The notes beneath the pieces were generated by a model. That model was not told the origin of the DNA, did not search any database, and saw only the letters and a list, made by a program, of their open reading frames with translations. Positions 1-5,197 of a stretch of DNA of 5,280 nucleotides are shown here, in pieces. The DNA lies in assembly GCA_029946075.1 (NCBI GenBank), contig JAQSDT010000229.1:1-5280 (forward strand), written 5' to 3'. A program made the position numbers and the translations under genes. Source of the DNA: a bacterium. Its GTDB lineage: Bacteria > Pseudomonadota > Alphaproteobacteria > Rhizobiales > Xanthobacteraceae. Each line of letters begins with the position of its first letter. The stretch's first letter is position 1.

Positions 1-1
1 T

Positions 2-991
2 CTGGGCCCGCGGATCGGGCGGCAGATCGATCTCGTCGGCGGCCGTTCCGTGCTGTCGATTTCGAACGTGACGCTGGCCGCGGGGCTGGTGCTGCTCGGC
101 CTCAGCTATTCCGTGCCGGTTCTCGTCGTCGCGTGGCTGCTGCTCGGCATCGGCATGGGCGCCGGCCTCTACGACGCCGCGTTCGGCGCGCTTGGCCGCA
201 TCTACGGCGACCGCGCGCGACGCGCCATCACCGGCATCACCCTGATCGCGGGTTTTGCCTCGACCGTAGGCTGGCCGTTGACGGCGTGGGGGCTGGAAAG
301 CATCGGCTGGCGCAACACCTGCTTTGCCTGGGCGGCAGCGCATATGCTGATCGGACTGCCGATCAACTGGCTGATGCTGCCACCGGTCGCCGGCGCCAGG
401 GCCGCGGTTGCCGCCGCCGTCAAGCCGCACATTCCGCTCGACCGCACCATGATGCTGCTGGCATTCGCCTTCGCCGCCGCGTGGTCCGTCACCGGCGCGA
501 TGGCCGCGCATCTGCCGCGTATTCTGGAAGCGGCCGGCGCGACCTCGCTGCAGGCCGTGGCCGCCGGTGCGCTGATCGGCCCGGCGCAGGTCGCGGCGCG
601 AATCTTCGAGGCGAGTTTTCTCAGCCGCTATCACCCGCTGGTGTCGGGCAGATTGGCCTGCCTCACGCACCCCATCGGCGCGGCGATCCTTGGGCTTGCA
701 GGCGGCGGCGCGGCCAGCGTGTTCGCGGTGTTTCACGGCACCGGCAACGGCATCCTGACCATTGCGCGCGGCACGATGCCACTCGCGATCTTCGGCCCGC
801 AAAACTACGCCTACCGTCTCGGCATCATCGGCGCCCCGGCGCGGATCGCGCAGGCCGGCGCGCCGCTGGCATTCAGCCTGCTGATCGACGTGATGGGCAG
901 CCGCGTGCTGATGGTCTCGTCGGCACTCAGCGTGGCGGCGCTGCTGGCCATGCTCTTGCTGCGTTCCCCGCCACCGCCGGCAGAAGCGTAA
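2..991 (+). CDS. MFS transporter, N-terminus cut by window edge
   Basis: An inner-membrane permease of the major facilitator superfamily; its substrate cannot be inferred. The reading frame is open from base 2, so the true start lies to the left, and 329 residues plus a TAA stop are present. The first visible residues, GPRIGRQIDLVGGRSVL, resemble MFS motif A in the loop between TM2 and TM3 (a G-x-x-x-D-x-x-G-G-R pattern), so roughly TM1 and TM2 are missing. Hydrophobic spans follow for TM3 to TM6, including a glycine-rich GIGMGAG helix (about residues 49-55 of the visible part). A polar linker rich in Ala, Arg and Lys lies at about 128-145, then a second hydrophobic half. The protein ends in a short Pro-rich tail (PPPPAEA). 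A GTG at base 50 could act as a start codon but would cut the protein inside motif A, so I reject it. MFS membership is secure; the subfamily is not. Confidence 0.88.
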   Translation: MGPRIGRQIDLVGGRSVLSISNVTLAAGLVLLGLSYSVPVLVVAWLLLGIGMGAGLYDAAFGALGRIYGDRARRAITGITLIAGFASTVGWPLTAWGLESIGWRNTCFAWAAAHMLIGLPINWLMLPPVAGARAAVAAAVKPHIPLDRTMMLLAFAFAAAWSVTGAMAAHLPRILEAAGATSLQAVAAGALIGPAQVAARIFEASFLSRYHPLVSGRLACLTHPIGAAILGLAGGGAASVFAVFHGTGNGILTIARGTMPLAIFGPQNYAYRLGIIGAPARIAQAGAPLAFSLLIDVMGSRVLMVSSALSVAALLAMLLLRSPPPPAEA

Positions 992-1103
992 ACATCGCGC
1001 GATCACGCATGCGCACTATCGCGTCAATCCATCGCCAAATTTCAATCAATTGTTCCGATCCGGCATAGCCTGCCGCTAACAGATTGCTGGCATCTAGGGA
1101 TGC

Positions 1104-1451
1104 ATGGACGACGTCGCTCGTTTGCGTGAACTGGAATCCGACTGCCGCCGGCGGGCGCTCAGCGAACCCGGCAAGCGATGGTACTGGCTGGCGCAGGCCG
1201 CCCGTTATCAGGTGCAGGCGGATCAGCGCGACACCGCGCGCTTCGCCGAGGACGTCGTCATTCCCGAGATCAGGCTGGCCCCCGACCGCGACCTGCGCCG
1301 CTGCAACGAGCCTTCGCTCCGGCGGGAACGCGCGGTCGCGCGGCGGTCAGCCGCCCTGCTCTTCCGGCGGCTTGATGTGGCGGAACGAGTACAGCAGCGC
1401 CAGATCGTAGGCGATCTTGAGCGTACCGCAGACCACCAGCGGCAATCCTGA
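1104..1451 (+). CDS. Small hypothetical protein, C-terminal part doubtful
   Basis: A 115-residue ORF that I do not recognise. The ATG at 1104 follows an AGGGA at 1096-1100 with only 3 bases between, a tight but possible ribosome-binding arrangement. The first ~80 codons show the strong G/C third-position preference of the neighbouring genes. They encode a soluble, charged, probably helical protein (MDDVARLRELESDCRRRAL, then KRWYWLAQAARYQ). No signal peptide or membrane segment is seen. From about base 1347 the ORF is antisense to the end of the convergent MFS gene; there the third-position bias drops and the composition becomes Arg/Gln-rich, as expected of a frame read through another gene. 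The ORF may therefore be a real small protein with an altered 3' end, or a remnant. Initiation and the N-terminal half look plausible; the natural C-terminus is uncertain. Confidence 0.5.
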   Translation: MDDVARLRELESDCRRRALSEPGKRWYWLAQAARYQVQADQRDTARFAEDVVIPEIRLAPDRDLRRCNEPSLRRERAVARRSAALLFRRLDVAERVQQRQIVGDLERTADHQRQS

Positions 1452-2588
1452 AAACGCCGTCATCAGCAGTGCGCCCGAGATCGCCGGACTGATCGCGGAG
1501 GCCAGGCTGCGCGGCACCGCGGTGACGCTGGCGGCCGCCGGGCGTTCCGCCGGGGTCACCACGGCCATCACGTAGGAGGTGCGGGTCGGCACGTCCATCT
1601 GCGACAGCGCCGAGCGCAGCAGCAGCAATCCGAGCGCGACATAGAGGTTCGGGGCAAACGCCGCCAGGATCAAGAAGATGCTGGAGGGGATATGCGTGAA
1701 CACCATGGTGTTGACGAGGCCGACGCGTTTGGCGATCCAGGCCGCGACCGGATAGGAGAACGCGCTGAGCGTACTCGACCAGAAGAAGAACAGTCCCGCC
1801 GCCGACAGCGACAGGTCGAAGCGCTCGAACAGCCACAGCACCAGCAGCGATTGCGCGACGAAGCCGCCGGCAAAGGAATCGATGCTGAACAGCGCCGCCA
1901 GTCTGTAGACGGTGCCGCGTGACGGCCCGAGCGGCGCCTGCGGCGCCCTCTCCTCGGCGCGCGCATGCGGCAATCGCCGATACAGCAGCGCGCAGACGAT
2001 GCCGAGCGCCGCATAGGCGTAGAACATCAGGCGAAACGCGGCGAGCCTGGTGCTGCCGGCCGCCACCAGAAAATCCGGCAGCGAAGCCGCGAGCGAGCCC
2101 GCCGCCGCGCACAGCGCCCCGATCAGGCTGTAGCGCGCAAAGATGTGCGTGCGCGTCGCATCGGACGCGGTCCGCGCCAGCACGGCATGTTCGAGCGGGA
2201 CGGCAACGCCGAGATCGCCGCCCGATGGATTGACGGTGCCGACGAAACCGACCAGCGCGATCAGCGTCAGATGCTCGACATTGGGAAACGCCAGACCCGT
2301 GACGATCATCAGCCCGGCGCCGAAGATCAGCAGCGCGCGCAGATCGTGGCGCGGCGCGATGGTGCCGATCGCGAGCGTCAGCGCCGCCGTCCCCAGCAGC
2401 GATGCGGTGGCGACGAGCCCGACCGCGACGGCGTCATAGCCGAGCGCGGTCATGTAGGCCGGCAGCACGATGATGGCAAAGCCATCGCCGAAGCCGCGCA
2501 ACGCGCGGGCGATATAGAGCAGCCTGATCAGCCTGTTTGCGGTGGAAGGGTCTGGTTCGGCCAAAGTACCGGTCACGCGTGCATCCAT
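1347..2588 (-). CDS. MFS transporter, complete, divergent from the chromate genes
   Basis: A 413-residue inner-membrane permease of the major facilitator superfamily, close to the usual ~400 residues and with about twelve hydrophobic spans. The start chosen is the ATG at 2588 (MDARVTGTLAEPDP), because GAGGA at 2595-2599 stands 6 bases before it. The frame stays open up to 2735, but that extension translates the intergenic repeat. TM1 begins near residue 20 (IRLLYIARALRGFGDGFAII). A polar loop rich in charge and proline at about 204-227 divides the two six-helix halves. Conspicuous segments are PSGGDLGVAVPLEHA at 121-135 and SQMDVPTRTSYVMAVVTPAE at 329-348, the latter in the loop/helix region after about TM10. 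The protein ends KPPEEQGG, with its last 105 bases overlapping the small convergent ORF. It is divergent from the rhodanese-ChrB/ChrA operon, which hints at a shared response, but the cargo is unknown. Confidence 0.88.
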   Translation of the reverse strand: MDARVTGTLAEPDPSTANRLIRLLYIARALRGFGDGFAIIVLPAYMTALGYDAVAVGLVATASLLGTAALTLAIGTIAPRHDLRALLIFGAGLMIVTGLAFPNVEHLTLIALVGFVGTVNPSGGDLGVAVPLEHAVLARTASDATRTHIFARYSLIGALCAAAGSLAASLPDFLVAAGSTRLAAFRLMFYAYAALGIVCALLYRRLPHARAEERAPQAPLGPSRGTVYRLAALFSIDSFAGGFVAQSLLVLWLFERFDLSLSAAGLFFFWSSTLSAFSYPVAAWIAKRVGLVNTMVFTHIPSSIFLILAAFAPNLYVALGLLLLRSALSQMDVPTRTSYVMAVVTPAERPAAASVTAVPRSLASAISPAISGALLMTAFSGLPLVVCGTLKIAYDLALLYSFRHIKPPEEQGG

Positions 2589-2594
2589 GCGCCA

Positions 2595-2599
2595 TCCTC
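2595..2599 (-). promoter_or_regulatory. Ribosome binding site fixing the MFS start at 2588
   Basis: The minus strand reads GAGGA here, 6 bases before the ATG at 2588-2586. This is the best Shine-Dalgarno match upstream of the gene. It supports the 413-residue protein over the longer 462-residue reading, which would start inside the dispersed repeat. Confidence 0.7.
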
Positions 2600-2610
2600 G
2601 ACACGTCGAG
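2597..2610. promoter_or_regulatory. Short palindrome overlapping the MFS ribosome binding site
   Basis: CTCGAC and GTCGAG are exact inverted copies separated by two bases. The palindrome overlaps the GAGGA ribosome binding site of the minus-strand MFS gene. It could be an operator, or in RNA a small hairpin (CTCGA/TCGAG with a 4-base loop) covering part of the ribosome binding site. Short palindromes are common in GC-rich DNA, so this is a candidate only. Confidence 0.25.
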
Positions 2611-2704
2611 TTTGCGCAGAACTTGGACGGCGGACCGTCTGACGGGGAGCCTGCTTCGTCCCCTGTCGGCAAGCTAGGTCGAGCGGATACGTTTCGCAAG
2701 CGTT

Positions 2705-2736
2705 CGTAGGATGGGTGGAGCGCAGCGATACCCATC
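2705..2736 (+). repeat. Dispersed 32-bp repeat, copy 1
   Basis: This unit begins CGTAGGATGGGTGGAGCG and ends GCGATACCCATC. Within it GATGGGT (2710-2716) and ACCCATC (2730-2736) are exact inverted copies around a 13-base loop, so a single copy can fold into a small hairpin. It is identical to copy 2 in the opposite orientation and differs from copy 3 at one base. I recall similar sequences as very abundant intergenic repeats in Bradyrhizobium and relatives; this is from memory. Confidence 0.9.
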
Positions 2737-2759
2737 GACTTTCGAGCATGTGGCTGGAT

Positions 2760-2791
2760 GATGGGTATCGCTGCGCTCCACCCATCCTACG
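2760..2791 (-). repeat. Dispersed 32-bp repeat, copy 2, inverted
   Basis: This is the exact reverse complement of copy 1 over all 32 bases, separated from it by 23 bases (2737-2759). Together the copies form an 87-base structure with a potential 32-bp stem. It ends 9 bases before the -35 box of the chromate operon promoter. Translated, both copies give the peptide MGIAALHPSY at the start of spurious ORFs on opposite strands. Confidence 0.9.
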
Positions 2792-2800
2792 GGAACCCGG

Positions 2801-2829
2801 TTGACAGCGAACCTCGCCATCGTCTATTT
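2801..2829 (+). promoter_or_regulatory. Sigma-70-type promoter for the rhodanese-ChrB/ChrA operon
   Basis: A perfect TTGACA at 2801-2806 is followed, after 17 bases, by CTATTT at 2824-2829. This is one base away from CTATAT, the -10 form I recall as preferred in alphaproteobacteria. Transcription would start near 2836, giving a leader of about 75 bases before the ATG at 2912. The position and the perfect -35 box make this the best promoter in the window. It is untested, and the transcription start is inferred. Confidence 0.6.
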
Positions 2830-2837
2830 CGAACTCA

Positions 2838-2859
2838 TGGGGGTTTTGCGATCCCCCCA
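2838..2859 (+). promoter_or_regulatory. G-run/C-run hairpin in the predicted operon leader
   Basis: TGGGGG (2838-2843) and CCCCCA (2854-2859) are exact inverted copies around a 10-base loop. The structure starts just after the predicted transcription start, so it could be an operator for a repressor or a 5' leader hairpin. There is no T-tract after it, so it is not a normal intrinsic terminator. Function is inferred from position only. Confidence 0.35.
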
Positions 2860-2899
2860 CGAGGCGACAAGCCCAAGTATCGCGTCCCGTTTCGTTTAC

Positions 2900-2904
2900 G
2901 AGGG
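2900..2904 (+). promoter_or_regulatory. Ribosome binding site of the rhodanese-ChrB gene
   Basis: GAGGG lies 7 bases before the ATG at 2912. This decides the start: the in-frame TTG at 2801 would add 37 residues, but that codon is part of the predicted -35 box and the added residues look like translated leader. Confidence 0.65.
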
Positions 2905-2911
2905 CGCAGCC

Positions 2912-3730
2912 ATGTCTTCCTACACCACGATTTCATCCGATAAGCTTGCACGATTGATCGGCACGGCGAATGGGCCGGCGTTGATCGACGTTCGTACCGA
3001 CGAGGATTTTGCCGCCGATCCGCGCCTGATCCCCGGCGCCATCAGGCGCAGTCACAAGGACGCCGGCGACTGGAGCGGCGACTTCAAGGCGGATTCCGCC
3101 ATCGTCGTCTGCCTGCGCGGGGCCAAGCTCGCCGAGGGCACCGCGGCCTGGCTGCGCCACGCCAATGTCGCTGCCGAGGCGCTCGAAGGCGGTTTCGAGG
3201 GCTGGAAGGAAGCCAAACTTCCGCTGCTGGATACATCGAAACTGCCGCCGCGCGACGCGCAGGGCCGCACCGTCTGGGTAACGCGGGCACGGCCGAAGGT
3301 CGACCGCATCGCCTGCCCCTGGCTGATCCGCCGCTTCGTCGATCCGAACGCGGTGTTTCTCTACGTGGCGCCGTCGGAAGTCATCGCCGTCGGTGAACGC
3401 TTCAACGCCGCGCCGTTCGACGTTGAAAACGTGCTGTGGAGCCACCGCGGCGAGCGCTGCACCTTCGACGTCATGATCGAAGAGTTCGGTCTCGCCACGC
3501 CGCCGTTGCTGCGTCTGGCCACGATGGTGCGTGCCGCCGATACCGGGCGGCTCGACCTGTCGCCGGAAGCCCCCGGCCTGCTGGCCGCATCGCTCGGCCT
3601 GTCGCGCATGTTCGACGACGATCTCGAACAGCTGGAGGCCGGTATCACCCTGTACGACGCCTTCTATCGCTGGTGCCGCGATGCCACCGGCGAGACGCAT
3701 AACTGGCCGACCAACAAGGCGAAACCGTAA
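2912..3730 (+). CDS. Rhodanese-ChrB fusion, sulfurtransferase/chromate resistance protein
   Basis: A 272-residue, apparently cytoplasmic protein with no signal peptide or membrane span. Residues ~5-106 form a rhodanese domain. It has the ALIDVRTDEDF strand-loop (23-33), PGAI (41-44), and an active-site loop beginning at Cys67 (CLRGAK), where the usual final Arg is Lys72; LEGGFEGW follows at 91-98. Residues ~119-265 match the ChrB C-terminal family, recognised from VTRARPKVDRIACPWLIRRF (123-142), then WSHRGERCTFDVMIEEF (176-192) with His178 and Cys183, and the Asp-rich FDDDLEQLEAG (234-244). ChrB proteins are regulators or enhancers of ChrA-mediated chromate resistance. In this architecture a rhodanese replaces the DNA-binding region of classical ChrB, so a sulfurtransferase or redox role is as likely as regulation. 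The stop overlaps the ATG of chrA (TAATG), which implies translational coupling. I use no gene symbol because this differs from classical chrB. Confidence 0.88.
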   Translation: MSSYTTISSDKLARLIGTANGPALIDVRTDEDFAADPRLIPGAIRRSHKDAGDWSGDFKADSAIVVCLRGAKLAEGTAAWLRHANVAAEALEGGFEGWKEAKLPLLDTSKLPPRDAQGRTVWVTRARPKVDRIACPWLIRRFVDPNAVFLYVAPSEVIAVGERFNAAPFDVENVLWSHRGERCTFDVMIEEFGLATPPLLRLATMVRAADTGRLDLSPEAPGLLAASLGLSRMFDDDLEQLEAGITLYDAFYRWCRDATGETHNWPTNKAKP

Positions 3731-5121
3731 TGGACGCGACAACGAACAAGGCGGCCGGCGCTGACAGCGCCGGCCACGGCATCAGCTTCGGCGAGGCGTT
3801 TCGGGTCTGGCTGCGGGTCGCCATGCTCTCCTTCGGCGGCCCTGCCGGGCAGATCGCGGTCATGCATCGCATCCTGGTGGAAGAGAAAAACTGGATCTCC
3901 GAGAGCCGGTTTCTGCATGCGCTGAACTACTGCATGCTGCTGCCGGGACCGGAGGCGCAGCAGCTCGCCACCTATATCGGCTGGCTGCTGCACCGGACCG
4001 CCGGCGGCATCATGGCGGGCGGGCTGTTCATCCTGCCCGGCGTGATCGCCATCATGGGGCTGAGTTACATCTACGCGGCCTACGGCAATGTCGGTTTCGT
4101 CGAGGCGGTGTTTTTCGGACTGAAGGCCGCGGTGCTCGCGATCGTGGTGCAGGCCGTCGTTCGCGTCGGCAAGCGCGCGCTGCGCAACCGCCTGATGATC
4201 GCGCTGGCCGCGGTCGCGTTCGTCGCGATCTTCTTTTTCAACATTCCGTTCCCGATCATCATCATTGCGGCCGGCGTGATCGGCTATCTCGGCGCCCGCA
4301 GCGGGCGGCCGGAATTCGCGGCCGTCGAACATGGCGGCGGCAAGAAGACGGCGGCCGTCGACAGCCTGCTCGGCGAGGAACTCCCCGATCACGTCCGCCC
4401 GTCGGTCGCGCGGGCGCTCAAGGTCAGTTCGATCTGGCTGCTGCTCTGGATCGTGCCGGTTGCGGCGCTGCTGATCGGGCTCGGCCAAGCCAACGTGTTC
4501 AGCCAGATCGCGCTGTTCTTCTCCAAGATGGCGATGGTCACCTTCGGCGGCGCCTATGCGGTGCTCGCCTATGTCGCCCAAGAGGCGGTCGAGCATTATC
4601 ACTGGCTGCAGCCGCGCGAGATGCTTGATGGCCTCGGCATGGCCGAGACGACGCCGGGCCCGCTGATCATGGTGCTGCAGTTCGTCGGCTTCATGGCCGC
4701 CTACCGCGATCCCGGCGCCCTGTCGCCGATGATGGCGGCGACGCTCGGCGGCTTGCTGGCGACCTGGGTCACCTTCATCCCCTGCTTCCTCTGGATCTTC
4801 CTCGGTGCGCCCTACATCGAGACGCTGCGCGGCAACAAGGGGCTCGCGGGCGCCCTGACCGCAATCACCGCCGCCGTGGTCGGCGTCATCCTGAACCTGT
4901 CGATCTGGTTCGGCCTGCACACGCTGTTCCGGCAGACGACGCCGTTCCGCTCGTTCGGCCTGTCGTTCGACATGCCGGTCTGGTCGAGCCTCGATATCGC
5001 GGCGTTCGTGCTGGCGGCGGCAGCGGCCACCGCGATCTTCCGTCTAAATATCGGGATGCTGTGGGTACTGGCGGGCTCGTGCGCCGCCGGCGTGGCGTTA
5101 AGGCTGGCGGGCGTGGCGTAA
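3730..5121 (+). CDS. chrA: ChrA chromate efflux transporter, two-domain form
   Basis: A 463-residue inner-membrane protein of the CHR (chromate ion transporter) family, which exports chromate from the cytoplasm in resistant bacteria. It is the long form with two homologous halves. The N-terminal half carries FGGPAGQ at 35-41 and LPGPEAQQ at 71-78; the C-terminal half carries FGGAYAVL at 272-279 and TTPGPL at 307-312. Hydrophobic spans lie at about 92-117, 122-146, 154-188 (two), 234-253, 262-284, 312-325, 336-362, 372-398 and 422-461 (two). The halves are joined by a polar linker at ~190-231. The length is slightly above the ~400 residues typical of the long form. The ATG at 3730 shares its first base with the TAA stop of the upstream gene, with only a weak AAGG a few bases before it, so expression probably depends on coupling. 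Family assignment is very secure; chromate specificity is inferred from family and partner gene. Confidence 0.95.
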   Translation: MDATTNKAAGADSAGHGISFGEAFRVWLRVAMLSFGGPAGQIAVMHRILVEEKNWISESRFLHALNYCMLLPGPEAQQLATYIGWLLHRTAGGIMAGGLFILPGVIAIMGLSYIYAAYGNVGFVEAVFFGLKAAVLAIVVQAVVRVGKRALRNRLMIALAAVAFVAIFFFNIPFPIIIIAAGVIGYLGARSGRPEFAAVEHGGGKKTAAVDSLLGEELPDHVRPSVARALKVSSIWLLLWIVPVAALLIGLGQANVFSQIALFFSKMAMVTFGGAYAVLAYVAQEAVEHYHWLQPREMLDGLGMAETTPGPLIMVLQFVGFMAAYRDPGALSPMMAATLGGLLATWVTFIPCFLWIFLGAPYIETLRGNKGLAGALTAITAAVVGVILNLSIWFGLHTLFRQTTPFRSFGLSFDMPVWSSLDIAAFVLAAAAATAIFRLNIGMLWVLAGSCAAGVALRLAGVA

Positions 5122-5135
5122 CGTAGCGCCGTCTT

Positions 5136-5167
5136 CGTAGGATGGGTGGAGCGAAGCGATACCCATC
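5136..5167 (+). repeat. Dispersed 32-bp repeat, copy 3
   Basis: This copy has the same orientation as copy 1 and differs only at its 19th base (A instead of C). GATGGGT (5141-5147) and ACCCATC (5161-5167) can pair, giving a small hairpin 20 bases after the chrA stop. It might stop or stabilise the 3' end of the transcript, but no T-tract follows. It sits 5 bases from the start of the IS end. Confidence 0.9.
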
Positions 5168-5172
5168 AACGC

Positions 5173-5197
5173 TGATCTTCCCCCGCAAGAGTGGACA
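5173..5197. repeat. Terminal inverted repeat of the IS3-family element
   Basis: It starts with TGATCTTCCCCC and contains GTGGACA, both features of IS3-subgroup ends. The inner boundary is approximate because the partner end is not in the window. IS3 elements usually duplicate 3-4 bp of target; ACGC at 5169-5172 would be the duplicate on this side if the insertion is intact at this end. Confidence 0.6.

Larger units (their letters stand above)
2589..2911. other. Divergent intergenic region between MFS and rhodanese-ChrB genes
   Basis: A 323-base region without a convincing gene. From left to right it holds the MFS ribosome binding site and its palindrome, a short GACGG/CCGTC inverted repeat at 2626-2639, the two opposed 32-bp repeats at 2705-2791, a right-facing promoter at 2801-2829, a G/C-run hairpin at 2838-2859, and the rhodanese-ChrB ribosome binding site at 2900-2904. 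I see no strong sigma-70 promoter for the MFS gene; a weak minus-strand TTGCGA-like box at 2694-2699 is the only candidate and is not listed separately. Confidence 0.7.

Noticed and set aside
133..1068. Plus-strand open frame of 311 codons overlapping the first MFS gene in another frame
   Set aside because: Strongly Arg/His-rich out-of-frame reading of an evident transporter.
992..1103. Possible intrinsic terminator or promoter between the first MFS gene and the small ORF
   Set aside because: Only a short CGCATGCG-type palindrome is present with no stable stem plus T-tract, and no convincing -35/-10 pair was found.
1965..2642. Plus-strand open frame of 225 codons opposite the MFS gene
   Set aside because: Arg/Gln/Asp-rich antisense shadow with no domain; the minus strand encodes a membrane protein with normal helices.
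2589..2735. N-terminal extension of the minus-strand MFS gene to an ATG at 2735
   Set aside because: The extra 49 residues translate the dispersed repeat (MGIAALHPSY) and non-coding sequence; the ATG at 2588 has a well-spaced GAGGA.
2705..2791. CRISPR-like array
   Set aside because: Only two units, in opposite orientation, with one short spacer; no array and no cas genes.
2801..2911. N-terminal extension of the rhodanese-ChrB protein to a TTG at 2801
   Set aside because: The TTG is the first half of the predicted -35 box, the added residues do not resemble a rhodanese, and the ATG at 2912 has its own GAGGG.
2758..2943. Short plus-strand ORF of 61 residues beginning MMGIAALHPSYG
   Set aside because: Its start is the translated repeat and the rest crosses the promoter and leader into the rhodanese gene out of frame.
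2933..3742. Long minus-strand open frame opposite the rhodanese-ChrB gene
   Set aside because: Composition is shadow-like and the plus strand has recognisable domains.
3664..4920. Long minus-strand open frame (418 codons) opposite chrA
   Set aside because: It is rich in Arg, His, Gln, Asp and Gly, which is the usual antisense shadow of a GC-rich gene, and it lies wholly opposite a clear ChrA.
5136..5167. Intrinsic terminator for the chrA operon
   Set aside because: The repeat can form a small hairpin, but it has a large loop, no T-tract, and the same unit occurs upstream of genes as well, so it is better described as a dispersed repeat.
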